Below the pieces are notes generated by a model. It saw nothing but the letters and a program-made list of their open reading frames with translations. It was not told the DNA's origin and searched no databases. From Planctomycetaceae bacterium (lineage in GTDB: Bacteria; Planctomycetota; Planctomycetia; Pirellulales; Pirellulaceae): a stretch of 64,000 nucleotides of DNA. The stretch covers positions 186,001 through 250,000 of the forward strand of contig JACKHN010000010.1 in assembly GCA_020638975.1 (NCBI GenBank). Reading direction: 5' to 3'. Position 1 is the first letter of the stretch, and each line of letters opens with the position of its first letter. The position numbers were made by a program, and so were the translations under genes. Shown here piece by piece: positions 43,540 through 52,893 of the stretch.

Positions 43540-46368
43540 ATGGCAAAGGATCTGGTAGAAGGCAAACCGTCGATCCCGGCGACGGAGGTTGGGAATGACG
43601 CCGGTCGGCAATCAAACACACGTCCGCCGCGTCCATTCGAGACTCAAGCGTGGCACTTGCAGTCGATTGGTGAGGTTTTTGAAACGCTTGGAACGACCGA
43701 GGAAGGGATTAGTTTTGAGGAAGCACGGAAGCGTCTTGTCGAATATGGCCCCAATCGTTTACGGGAACGCGGTAGGACGAGCATGCTGATGCGGCTGCTC
43801 TTGCAGTTCCACAACCCTTTAATCTATGTGTTGCTCGCCACGGCAGGAGCAACGGGCTTGCTGCAACATTGGGTCGATACGGGAGTGATCTTGGGAGTTG
43901 TGATCATCAATGCGATCATCGGCTTCATCCAGGAGGCCAAGGCCGAGCAAGCCATCGAATCTCTCCGACAGATGTTGGCTCCACTGGCGATCACCCTGCG
44001 AGACGGAAAGAAAGTCAGTGTTCCGGCGAGCGAGCTAGTTCCTGGCGACGTCGTATTGCTGCAAAGTGGGGACAAAGTGCCCGCGGACGTGCGTTTGCTC
44101 CGCGTTAAGAATCTTCAAGTTGAGGAAGCTCCGTTGACGGGCGAATCCGTTCCGGTGGAGAAGTCGATCTCGGATTTGCACGGCGAGGTCCCGCTCGCCG
44201 ACCGCCGCAACTCGTCCTTTGCCGGCACGCTCGTGACGACCGGGACCGCGACCGGTGTTGTGGTGGCGACAGGTGACAGCACACAGATCGGGCACATTGC
44301 TGGCATGCTCCACGAAGTGCAAGGCGTTGACACGCCGCTGATTCGGCGACTGGCGCACTTCAGCAAAGTCATTACGATCGTCATCATTGTGTTCTGCGTA
44401 CTTGTGTTTCTTCTAGGGATACTCGCCGGCCAAGCAGTACCGCAGATGCTCATGGCGGCAGTGGCACTTGCCGTATCTGCGATTCCAGAAGGCCTGCCCG
44501 CCATCATGACAATTGCCTTAGCGATCGGAGTGAAACGCATGGCGGCGCGAAACGCTGTTATTCGTAAACTGCCGGCGGTCGAAGCGTTGGGCAGCACGAC
44601 AGTCATTTGCACCGACAAGACAGGCACGCTCACGCGGAATGAAATGACGGTCACTCGAATCGCTTGCGTCGACGGTCGCTTCTCGGTAACGGGTGCTGGC
44701 TACGCGCCGACCGGTGATGTTTTGGACGAGCAAGAAACCCTTGTGACGCTGGATGAGAAGCTCGCGTTGGGAGAAATGATCAAAGCCAGCGTGCTGTGCA
44801 ACGACGCGGGACTGCGACACCACGACGGACAATGGAAGATCACCGGCGATCCCACCGAAGCTTCGTTGCTTGTGCTGGCGGGCAAAGTGGGACTCGACTT
44901 GGACACCGTCGCTAACTCCTGGCCTCGCACGGACGTAATTCCGTTTGAGTCCGAACTGCAGTACATGGCCACGCTGCATCACGATCACGCGCGCCATGCG
45001 GTGACTTACCTGAAGGGTTCCCCTGAAGTTGTTCTCTCACGCTGTGCGCAGGAGTGGAGCAAGGAAACGCCGCTTGATATCACGCGCTGGCAGGAGGAAG
45101 CCAATGAGATGGCGGCGCACGGATTGCGTGTCTTGGCGGTCGCGAAAAAACAGCATGATGCTCACGACACAGTTCTCGACATGGAAGACACAGCACACGG
45201 CTTCAGTCTGCTAGGCCTGGTTGGCATGATGGACCCGCCGCGCAACGAAGCCATCGAAGCCGTTGCGAAATGCCATGCGGCTGGAATTCGAGTGAAAATG
45301 ATTACCGGCGATCACGTCGCTACCGCAAAAGCCGTGGCGCGGCAAATCGGTATTGGCGCTCACGATGGAGCTCTCACTGGGTCCGACTTAGACAAGCTCG
45401 ATGAGACGGCGTTCGACAAGGCAGTTGTCGAAACGGATGTCTTTGCTCGCGTATCTCCGGCACACAAACTGAAGTTCGTTCAATCGTTACAGCGACAGGG
45501 ACACGTTGTCGCGATGACCGGCGATGGTGTGAACGACGCGCCGGCGCTGAAACAGGCGGACATCGGTGTTGCCATGGGAAATACCGGAACGGAGGTGGCA
45601 AAAGAAGCCGCTGAAATGGTGCTGCTGGACGACAACTTCGCTAGTATCGAGCGGGCTGTCGAAGAGGGTCGCACGGTGTTCAGTAATCTGAAAAAGACGA
45701 TTCTCTTCATCCTGCCCACCAATGGCGGCGAATGCCTGACACTTGTCGTGGCGTTACTGCTCGGAACCTTACTCCCGATCCTGCCACTCCATATTCTATG
45801 GATCAACTTGGTGACGACGGTCGCCCTCGCGATTTCGCTGGCCTTCGATCCGGTGGACCCAGACATCATGCAACAGTCCCCCCGCGACCCAACGTCGCCG
45901 CTCATCGATCTTAGCTTGGTTTGGCGGATTGTGTACGTGTCGGCATTGATGGCGGCGGGTACTTTCGGGCTGTTCTTCTATGAACTGGACTTGGGGAGCA
46001 GTCTTGACGTCGCTCGCGCTGTTGCCGTAAACGCGATTGTGTTCTTCGAAGTCGCCTACCTGTTCAACAGCCGACACCTCACCGACTCGATCCTGAATCG
46101 TCGCGGGTTTTTCGGCAACCCCGTGGTCTGGTGGGGAATTGCGGCTGTCGTTGTGTGCCAACTCGTGTTCACCTATTGGCCTGTGGCGAATTCACTGTTC
46201 GAGGTCGGACCGCTCGACCCAGTAATGTGGCTACGCGTGCTAGGAGCTGGTTTCGTGCTGTTGTTACTCGTGGAAGCCGAGAAAGCCCTTTCGAAGAAAC
46301 TCACGCGAGAATATGCGGGCCAGGCCGCTGGACAATCACGTTCGAGCTGCCAGAAAGATCAATCCTAG
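43540..46368 (+). CDS. P2-type cation-transporting ATPase
   Basis: 942 residues. An inner-membrane pump with the P-type hallmarks: the actuator TGES (LTGESVPVEK), helix M4 PEGLP, the phosphorylation site DKTGTLT, the nucleotide domain with KGSPEVVL, MITGDHVATA, and TGDGVNDAPALKQADIG. About ten membrane helices. Overall closest to Ca2+/PMR1-like P2A pumps, but helix M6 reads LWINLVTTVALAISLAFDP, with Thr where SERCA-type Ca2+ pumps have the ligand Asp (NLVTDG). The ion is therefore not certain. The 3' end overlaps the convergent DUF389 gene by 33 bp. Confidence 0.93.
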   Translation: MAKDLVEGKPSIPATEVGNDAGRQSNTRPPRPFETQAWHLQSIGEVFETLGTTEEGISFEEARKRLVEYGPNRLRERGRTSMLMRLLLQFHNPLIYVLLATAGATGLLQHWVDTGVILGVVIINAIIGFIQEAKAEQAIESLRQMLAPLAITLRDGKKVSVPASELVPGDVVLLQSGDKVPADVRLLRVKNLQVEEAPLTGESVPVEKSISDLHGEVPLADRRNSSFAGTLVTTGTATGVVVATGDSTQIGHIAGMLHEVQGVDTPLIRRLAHFSKVITIVIIVFCVLVFLLGILAGQAVPQMLMAAVALAVSAIPEGLPAIMTIALAIGVKRMAARNAVIRKLPAVEALGSTTVICTDKTGTLTRNEMTVTRIACVDGRFSVTGAGYAPTGDVLDEQETLVTLDEKLALGEMIKASVLCNDAGLRHHDGQWKITGDPTEASLLVLAGKVGLDLDTVANSWPRTDVIPFESELQYMATLHHDHARHAVTYLKGSPEVVLSRCAQEWSKETPLDITRWQEEANEMAAHGLRVLAVAKKQHDAHDTVLDMEDTAHGFSLLGLVGMMDPPRNEAIEAVAKCHAAGIRVKMITGDHVATAKAVARQIGIGAHDGALTGSDLDKLDETAFDKAVVETDVFARVSPAHKLKFVQSLQRQGHVVAMTGDGVNDAPALKQADIGVAMGNTGTEVAKEAAEMVLLDDNFASIERAVEEGRTVFSNLKKTILFILPTNGGECLTLVVALLLGTLLPILPLHILWINLVTTVALAISLAFDPVDPDIMQQSPRDPTSPLIDLSLVWRIVYVSALMAAGTFGLFFYELDLGSSLDVARAVAVNAIVFFEVAYLFNSRHLTDSILNRRGFFGNPVVWWGIAAVVVCQLVFTYWPVANSLFEVGPLDPVMWLRVLGAGFVLLLLVEAEKALSKKLTREYAGQAAGQSRSSCQKDQS

Positions 46369-47328
46369 CAAGATGAGTAGCAGGCACGTCCAAGTGGCGA
46401 CCGCGACCCGTGTCGCCTTTGCCGCTCGTTTGACTTCCCACCAGGATCGCGGTCGGACACCCTGGACAACAAACGTAAGCACGCCCGAAAGGTTGACACA
46501 GATGACGTTCGTGGCGACCAGCAGCAGCGCACCACTTGCGGCGCTGAATTCGCCGGTCGCGAGCAATAGTCCGAATGCGGCAAACGGAGGCAGAAGTGCG
46601 ACAGCCACCATGACGCCGATCAACGCGGACGGCGCACCAGCGGTGAACGCGAGGACTCCTGCACAACCTGCGGACAGCGCCAGGATAATGTCGCCACCAG
46701 ACACGACCGTGCGAGATGTGATCGCCTCGTTGTTTGGATCGATCGTAAAGACAACTCCGATCAGCAACGATGTGCCAAACGCGACCGCGAGTCCGACAAC
46801 GTTGGCCTTCAACGAGCGCAGCGCAAGTTCGAGATCACCCAATGTTGTGGCCAAGCACAGCGAAACATTGGGGCCAAGCAACGGCGCGATGACCATGGCA
46901 CCGATCAGCACCGCCGTATCATTCCGTATCAACCCCACCGCAGCCACTAAAGTAGCGAGAATCACTTGGGCTACAAAGACTCGCGAAATCGTCGCACTCT
47001 GGGCAACATCGTGATAGAGCTCTTCGCGGCTGATTCGCTCGGGAGACTTCTTGTTTGCAGCAGCTTCGCTTTCCGATTCTGGTGGTCGTGGAAGAGTCGC
47101 CTCAACGGGCAATATCATCACACGGAACCCATCTACATCCGAATAGCGATCCTCCAATTCGTCAAGCATCGATTCCGCCTGCTCCGCGCGGACCAACACG
47201 CGAACGAGGATCAAGTCGCCTTCCAATCGATCGTCCCAACGACCGAGAACTTCTTGATCGTTGGGCAGTTCCAGCAACGGATTCTCACGAACGGCTGGAG
47301 CGATGAATTCAATGAGACGCAAAGCCAT
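46336..47328 (-). CDS. DUF389 (TIGR00341-type) membrane protein
   Basis: 330 residues from ATG 47328; a GTG at 47358 is an alternative. A cytoplasmic N-terminal part of about 125 residues is followed by six or so membrane helices. The family core is clear: SATISRVFVAQVILATLVAAVGLIRNDTAVLIGAMVIAPLLGPNVSL, then GASALIGVMVAVALLPPFAAFGLLL-like segments. Function unknown in the family. The gene converges on the ATPase gene with a 33-bp overlap, and its upstream neighbour is the acyl-CoA synthetase/GNAT gene on the same strand. Confidence 0.88.
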   Translation of the reverse strand: MALRLIEFIAPAVRENPLLELPNDQEVLGRWDDRLEGDLILVRVLVRAEQAESMLDELEDRYSDVDGFRVMILPVEATLPRPPESESEAAANKKSPERISREELYHDVAQSATISRVFVAQVILATLVAAVGLIRNDTAVLIGAMVIAPLLGPNVSLCLATTLGDLELALRSLKANVVGLAVAFGTSLLIGVVFTIDPNNEAITSRTVVSGGDIILALSAGCAGVLAFTAGAPSALIGVMVAVALLPPFAAFGLLLATGEFSAASGALLLVATNVICVNLSGVLTFVVQGVRPRSWWEVKRAAKATRVAVATWTCLLLILLGLIFLAART

Positions 47329-47412
47329 TTCAAATGTTCTTTCATTGGGAGCCTTCACTCAGACCCCGATGATGACAGAATTCTAGCTCCATTCACATGG
47401 AGATTGTTCCAA

Positions 47413-50094
47413 CTACTTCAATGCCAAGGGAAGACACACTTCGACGACACCTTCATGGGGTTTGTCCGTAAGCTGAAAGCCGCATTTCGCTGCCAGAGCC
47501 AACATTCTCGTATTGTCAGCCAGCACATGACCGACGATCTGTGTCGTGCGGCGCTGCCGGCAGTAGTCGATAAGTTTCCTAAGCAACATCGAGCCGAGGC
47601 CCTTTCCCTTGAAATCGGATCGAACAACGATCGCAAACTCTGCGGTAACGTTGTCGGGGTCCGTAGCCGATCGCGCGACCCCCAATGTCTCCGGTTCGTC
47701 GTTAACTCTATCTCTCGTGGCGATGAAAGCCATTTCACGTTCGTAGTCGATTTGCGTGTAGCGAGCGAGCTCGGATGGGATAGGCTCACGCAACTGACCG
47801 AAGAATCGAAACCGAACGTCGTCGGGGTCGAGCTTTGAAAATAAAGTGCGGTGAGCAGGTTCGTCGTCGGGGCGAATTGGTCGCAGAACAAGTGGCCCCC
47901 CATCGAAGGTGATCGTTGCTTCGAGTTCGTGTGGATAGGGGCGGATGGCTAGTCTCGCGGAGCCAAGCGTCTCGGTCACCGAGACTTTCAAACGCGCATC
48001 GAGCGCCAGCACACCCGTCTCGTTGGCCAGAAGTGGGTTGATATCCAGTTCACCTATCTCGGGAATGTCGGAGACCAATTGCGAGACTTGGAGCAAGGTT
48101 CGGTAGATGGCGTCCAGATCTGCTGCGGGGCGATGGCGATATCCGGCGAGCAGTTTGGCAACGCGAGTCCTCGACACGAGTTCTCTCGCCAAAGCCATAT
48201 TCAGCGGCGGCAGCGAGATCGCGCGATCCGCGATGACTTCAACAGCCGTGCCGCCTTGTCCGAAGAGAATCGTGGGGCCGAAGATCGGATCTTCACTAGC
48301 TCCCACGATCAACTCGTGTGCGCCGGGCCAGTGTACCATCGCTTGAACTGTGATCCCATCGATGCGTGCTCGTGGTTGAGATTTCTCAATCCGCGCGATC
48401 ATCGCCAATGCTGCTGCTTCGACCTGCCGGACGTTCTCCAAACCCAGCACCACACCACCAACATCCGACTTGTGCGTGATGTCTGGCGAGAGGATCTTGA
48501 TCGCGACAGGGAAGCCGATCTCCGCTGCCAGGCTTGCGCACTCCAGAGGCTTCCTCGCAATGCGAGTTTCAACCGTTGGAATCTGATACGCGGCCAGAAC
48601 CGATTTCGCTTCCGGCTCTGTCAGAAGATCTCTTCCCGCAGCGAGCGCTTCCGCGATAACCCGTCTGGCCAATGCGGTGTCTGGAGTAAAGTCCTTCGGT
48701 ACGGACGGCGGCGTTTCCATCAACGACGCTTGGTTGCGACGATAGTTTACGATTTGGAGGAAGGCGTTCACTGCGTCCTCGGGCGAATCGTAGTTCGGAA
48801 TTCCCGCCTGCGCGAACGTGCGTCTTGCACCAGCCACGGCATCGCCGCCGAGCCAACAGGCAAACATTGGCTTAGGCGAGCCCTGAATGCTGGGAACGAG
48901 CGCCTTGGCGATCTCATTGCTCGACACGATCGCAGTCGGCGCATGAATGAACAGAATCGCATCGCTCTCGGGATCACTCGAGATGATCTCTAACGCATCG
49001 AGATATCGCTGAGCAGGCGCATCACCAATAATGTCCACGGGATTGCCTTTCGACCAGGTGGCAGGCAACACGGCATCCAGACGTTGCATGGTTTGGTCGG
49101 ACAATGTTGCGATTCGAGCACCGCGAGCGATTGCGGTGTCAGTCGCCATCACACCGGGGCCACCGCCGTTCGTCAGAATCGAGAGTCGATCGCCACTTAG
49201 CGGCTTCGCTCGGCTTAATGTCTCGACGGCATCGAACAGGTCTTCAAACGTATCGACTCGCAGCATTCCCGCGCGTCGAATCGCGGCGTCGTAGACATCG
49301 TCCGAACCAGCCAAGGCTCCGGTGTGCGAGGCGGCGGCCTTGGCTCCTTCGGCGACTCTTCCGGCCTTGAGTACGACAACAGGCTTGTTGCGTGCGGCTG
49401 CACGCGCCGCCGACATGAACTTCCGCGCGTGCTTGATCGACTCGATATAGAGCAGTATCGATCGCGTCTTGGGATCGCTGCCCAGGAAGTCGAGCACATC
49501 GCCAAAGTCGACATCGGCGCTATTACCAAGGGACACGAAATGCGAGAACCCAATCTCGTTGGTCCGCGCCCAATCAAGCACCGCCGTGGCCAGGGCACCC
49601 GATTGCGATACGAAAGCAATCCGGCCTGCTTGCACCGTGGCGTGCGCGAAGCTGGCGTTGAGGCCAATTGTCGGAATAATCAGGCCGACGCAATTCGGCC
49701 CTAAGATGCGCAGCATGTGTGGCCGCGCCGCTTCGAGCATACGCTGCTGCAACGTTACTTCCCCAGGCTCTGAAGGCGTTTCCAGGCCAGCGGTGAGAAC
49801 AACTGCCGCCTTCGTGCCTCGCTGACCGAGTTCAGTGATCAGCTGGGGAACGGTTGCTGGCGGCGTACAAAGAATCGCAAGATCTGGAACTCGAGGCAAC
49901 GCGGCTACGTTGGGGTAGGCAAGTACGCCGCCCACTGCATCATATTTCGGATTGACCGGCATGATCGGCCCCCCAAATCCGCCCGCCAGCAGATTCTTCA
50001 TGACCGTTGCGCCGACGCTGTGCGGTCGCGTCGACGCTCCGATAACGGCGATGGATTTGGGCTGGAACAAATGGTCGAGGTTGCGAATGCTCAT
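47413..50094 (-). CDS. Acyl-CoA synthetase (NDP-forming)/GNAT acetyltransferase fusion
   Basis: 893 residues from ATG 50094. Domains in order: CoA-binding (LFQPKSIAVIGASTRPHSVGATV), succinyl-CoA-ligase-like (ILTNGGGPGVMATDTA), an ATP-grasp domain (KILSPDITHKSDVGGVVLGL, then IFGPTILFGQGGTAVEVI), and a C-terminal GNAT domain (AEFAIVVRSDFKGKGLGSMLLRKLIDYCR). This is the Pat/Pka architecture: protein lysine acetyltransferases that modify acyl-CoA synthetases in enterobacteria and relatives. The phosphorylated His expected in active NDP-forming ligases is not seen in the flavodoxin-like domain, which fits an acetyltransferase rather than a synthetase. Confidence 0.9.
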   Translation of the reverse strand: MSIRNLDHLFQPKSIAVIGASTRPHSVGATVMKNLLAGGFGGPIMPVNPKYDAVGGVLAYPNVAALPRVPDLAILCTPPATVPQLITELGQRGTKAAVVLTAGLETPSEPGEVTLQQRMLEAARPHMLRILGPNCVGLIIPTIGLNASFAHATVQAGRIAFVSQSGALATAVLDWARTNEIGFSHFVSLGNSADVDFGDVLDFLGSDPKTRSILLYIESIKHARKFMSAARAAARNKPVVVLKAGRVAEGAKAAASHTGALAGSDDVYDAAIRRAGMLRVDTFEDLFDAVETLSRAKPLSGDRLSILTNGGGPGVMATDTAIARGARIATLSDQTMQRLDAVLPATWSKGNPVDIIGDAPAQRYLDALEIISSDPESDAILFIHAPTAIVSSNEIAKALVPSIQGSPKPMFACWLGGDAVAGARRTFAQAGIPNYDSPEDAVNAFLQIVNYRRNQASLMETPPSVPKDFTPDTALARRVIAEALAAGRDLLTEPEAKSVLAAYQIPTVETRIARKPLECASLAAEIGFPVAIKILSPDITHKSDVGGVVLGLENVRQVEAAALAMIARIEKSQPRARIDGITVQAMVHWPGAHELIVGASEDPIFGPTILFGQGGTAVEVIADRAISLPPLNMALARELVSRTRVAKLLAGYRHRPAADLDAIYRTLLQVSQLVSDIPEIGELDINPLLANETGVLALDARLKVSVTETLGSARLAIRPYPHELEATITFDGGPLVLRPIRPDDEPAHRTLFSKLDPDDVRFRFFGQLREPIPSELARYTQIDYEREMAFIATRDRVNDEPETLGVARSATDPDNVTAEFAIVVRSDFKGKGLGSMLLRKLIDYCRQRRTTQIVGHVLADNTRMLALAAKCGFQLTDKPHEGVVEVCLPLALK

Positions 50095-50328
50095 TCTTCG
50101 TTTTTGTCTCCCCCAGGCTTCGCGAGACAACCGCAACGGTGATTGAAATCGATTGAGAGTCCGAACGCGTCGCTTGCTACTCAAAGGCTCAAAGGCCCTC
50201 TAAGGCAAATCGAGTGCCACGCTTCGAAAGAACGCAATTTGCAACGCAACAGCGGATGGTGCGGCACAGTATTTGCCAATCCAAGTATGTGAGAAGAACT
50301 TGTTCTGGGAGTCTTGGAGATTGAGACC

Positions 50329-50895
50329 ATGACCAAAGAGGCCTTCAAAGAACGTGAGCGAGCGCTGGAAAATGAGTTCTTTCACGGAGTGGATGCCACA
50401 TTGCTGGCGAGTTTGAAAGCGAAGTTGACTGCCGAGGCCGACCGTCAGCATTTGGCGGTCGCATTGGGATTCGCGAAAGAAGAACTATTGAACGAGCTCG
50501 TCGAAATCGGTGTTTCCGCCGAAGCCCTCGCTGCAATGTCGCTGGTTCCGTTGATACTGGTGGCATGGGCGGACGGAAAAGTGGATGCGAAGGAATGCCC
50601 GTTGATTCTCAAGGCTGCGAGAGAACAGGGAATCATTGAAGCAACGCCGGCGGACCAACTCATCCGCCATTGGCTTGACACCAAGCCCAATCCGCAACTT
50701 GCGTCGACGTGGGCACACTACATGAAAGCCGTTGCTGAAAAGATGAGCTACAAGGCACGGGCATCGTTGTGCAGAGATATCGTGCGTCGAGCTCAGATTG
50801 TGGCAAGAGCCTCTGGCGGTTCGCTGGGTTTCAACAAAATCTCAGTGTCGGAAAAACGTGTTATCGCCGAATTGGAAGAGGTATTCGACCGCTAG
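50329..50895 (+). CDS. Hypothetical helical protein
   Basis: 188 residues from ATG 50329 with GGAG 8 bases upstream; an in-frame TTG at 50314 overlaps the ribosome-binding site. All-helical and acidic, with LVAWADGKVDAKECPLILKAAREQGI, which resembles the metal-binding helix pair of TerB-like tellurite-resistance domains. No signal peptide. It is divergent from the acyl-CoA synthetase/GNAT gene. TerB similarity is a suggestion from the motif only. Confidence 0.7.
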   Translation: MTKEAFKERERALENEFFHGVDATLLASLKAKLTAEADRQHLAVALGFAKEELLNELVEIGVSAEALAAMSLVPLILVAWADGKVDAKECPLILKAAREQGIIEATPADQLIRHWLDTKPNPQLASTWAHYMKAVAEKMSYKARASLCRDIVRRAQIVARASGGSLGFNKISVSEKRVIAELEEVFDR

Positions 50896-50996
50896 CTCTC
50901 GCCAACGAACTCACGAAGAAATGAGTGTGCAGGATCGCGTAACGTGCGGATTCGCTCACCGCAAAGATGTGCGGATCGTCACAGGAACGAGTCACA

Positions 50997-51122
50997 ATGG
51001 CTGAACACTTAAATCCTTCCTTGGAATCAATCGGTTCAGCCCGTGTCCCGTCACCATTGGCTGCATTGCATCACGCGGCGAATGATCGCGTTCCCGTTCA
51101 GGTCGTGGTGACTCTGTGGTAG
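50997..51122 (+). CDS. Possible small protein (41 residues)
   Basis: ATG 50997 with AGGA upstream reads MAEHLNPSLESIGSARVPSP and continues to TAG, ending one base before the VOC gene stop. No family was recognised; the frame could be chance. Confidence 0.25.
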   Translation: MAEHLNPSLESIGSARVPSPLAALHHAANDRVPVQVVVTLW

Positions 51123-51467
51123 TCAAACCTGCCATAGACCGTGCTGGACGCCGCCCTGAAAGTAGATCGCACACCTTCCGTGGCCTGGCAGCTCCATCGG
51201 CGGAAGTGCCAATTCGCCCCCGGCCTTTACGGCGACCGCGACGGTCGCATCGATGTCTTTGACAAGCACGTAGGGCCGAACGACTGGTTGCTCCGATGCG
51301 TGCATCGGAGCACGCACACCGATCATCCCGCCGGTCGCCAGCGTCGCCGTACGCGCGTTGCCGAGTCCAGGATCACGCTCGCCGAATTTGATGCCGTGGA
51401 GTTGTGAATATGTCGCGCAGGTGGCGTCGACTTCCTGGGTCACAATCTCGAGATAGTGGACTTGCAT
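51123..51467 (-). CDS. VOC-superfamily (glyoxalase-like) protein
   Basis: 114 residues from ATG 51467, with GGGAG 5 bases upstream. A single VOC domain (paired beta-alpha-beta-beta-beta): HYLEIVTQEVDATCATYSQLHGIKF, GGMIGVRAPM, RPYVLVKDIDATVAVAVKAGGEL, and GHGRCAIYFQGGVQHGLWQV. Members are metal-dependent lyases, dioxygenases or antibiotic-resistance proteins. The metal ligands His7 and Glu (in one strand) look present, but the substrate cannot be assigned. It lies 80 bp beyond the esterase gene on the same strand. Confidence 0.85.
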   Translation of the reverse strand: MQVHYLEIVTQEVDATCATYSQLHGIKFGERDPGLGNARTATLATGGMIGVRAPMHASEQPVVRPYVLVKDIDATVAVAVKAGGELALPPMELPGHGRCAIYFQGGVQHGLWQV

Positions 51468-51546
51468 CGCTTCTCCCCTCGCTTGAGCTTCGATCTGGAT
51501 GCTACCATCTGACGCGTAACGACTTGGTGCCGCTCGAAAGTATCTT

Positions 51547-52800
51547 CTATTTCTTCCCCTCAAGCAACTTAATCATCGTCTCGGCGAAGCCTTTGCCGAT
51601 CTGGGCCATGATCTTGGCGGAACCCATGTAGTGAAAATCGAAGTTGGAGACGCTCTCCTTCAGGATCACGAGCTCGCGCGGAGTAAATACTTCCGCATAG
51701 AGTCTATCCAATGCCGCACTGCCTTCCTCGCGACTGAGGCTCCCCTCTTTGACTTGGTTGTTAATCTCGTCCTTCTTCTGCTTGATCGTGTTTTCCTTGG
51801 TTCTGAGTTCGACCACTTCCATGTCCCAGTAGTTTTCAGTTAATACCGTGGCGAAGTTGCCTTGGAACTCGGGCAAGGCAGCGGGTTGGGCCATCGCATC
51901 GCGGAAGCTCTGATGAGTGCTCTTGTAGCGGTGCTGGTCCGAACCGTACTTGTCGGTGGGGCCGCCGACTCCCATGACACCGATCACGAACGGCAGCTTT
52001 GGCACCGCGAGGTCCTGGCGTACGTCACGAATGAACTTCGCCAAGAGTTCGCTGTACTGGTCATAGCCGCCCGGTTCACCTCGGTTGGGATACGTGCCGC
52101 TATCAACCATGTCGTTCCAGCCCTGGAACCAGACAAAGCCAGCCAGTTCGTATCCCGCTTTTGGATCATAGTCGGGATACACCCGTTGGATGTCTGCCAG
52201 AACCTTCTTCACATGCTCGTTCATCAAGCGATAGTAGTGACCTGTGGCCTCGACTTTTTCGGCTTTGATCGCTTCCAGATCTTTGCCCTGTTTCTTAAAC
52301 GTCGCCAACTGAGTCTCGTTGAATTCGTAAGGCCCGGCGCTGGGAGGACGGAAATCGGTGTTCAGGCTTTTGCCGCCCCAAGCCGTCTTGATGATCAGGA
52401 TCGGCTCGTCCAGCCACTTCTGCATATAGATCCCGAATGTGAACTCAGGTCCGATCTTGGGGCCACGCGCCTCGGCACCAAAGCCGGCGGTTAACTTGCC
52501 GATACGCTCCTCGTCAGCACTGCCGATAGACGAGATCCAGACGTTGTCACAAACTCGGTGCGTGCCATCGGCGGCCTGCATCTCGTTGAGAATCGGCACC
52601 GTCTTCGGGTCCAGCGCCATCGCGTCAAACGTGCGAACGTGTGCATGCCCCTGCATGTTGGATTGCCCGGCGAGTATGAACACCTTTAGCGGCTTGGTCT
52701 GACCGGCTGGCTCGCCACGCGCGGCAACCGTCGTAACGACGAGGATACTCATCAGTGCTGCGATGAGCGTGAAATGTCTGATCGGGGCGAGCGACGTCAT
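51547..52800 (-). CDS. Secreted sialate-O-acetylesterase-like protein (SASA/DUF303)
   Basis: 417 residues from ATG 52800 with AAGG 8 bases upstream. A signal peptide (HFTLIAALMSILVVTTVAARG) predicts export. The SGNH-type block I is KVFILAGQSNMQGHAH (nucleophile Ser in GQSN), with a later AGFVWFQGWNDMVD block and the C-terminal NFDFHYMGSAKIMAQIG holding Asp/His. The family removes acetyl groups from carbohydrates. An unusual insert of about 30 Lys/Glu-rich residues (NTIKQKKDEINNQVKEGS) lies before the last block. Confidence 0.87.
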   Translation of the reverse strand: MTSLAPIRHFTLIAALMSILVVTTVAARGEPAGQTKPLKVFILAGQSNMQGHAHVRTFDAMALDPKTVPILNEMQAADGTHRVCDNVWISSIGSADEERIGKLTAGFGAEARGPKIGPEFTFGIYMQKWLDEPILIIKTAWGGKSLNTDFRPPSAGPYEFNETQLATFKKQGKDLEAIKAEKVEATGHYYRLMNEHVKKVLADIQRVYPDYDPKAGYELAGFVWFQGWNDMVDSGTYPNRGEPGGYDQYSELLAKFIRDVRQDLAVPKLPFVIGVMGVGGPTDKYGSDQHRYKSTHQSFRDAMAQPAALPEFQGNFATVLTENYWDMEVVELRTKENTIKQKKDEINNQVKEGSLSREEGSAALDRLYAEVFTPRELVILKESVSNFDFHYMGSAKIMAQIGKGFAETMIKLLEGKK

Positions 52801-52893
52801 CGTTGAACCTTTCGCGTGCGAAGTGTGGTGAACTGCGGCTAAGCTAATCGTTTTGCAGCGTCGACACAATTCACGGCGAGCCGGCCAAGAAGT

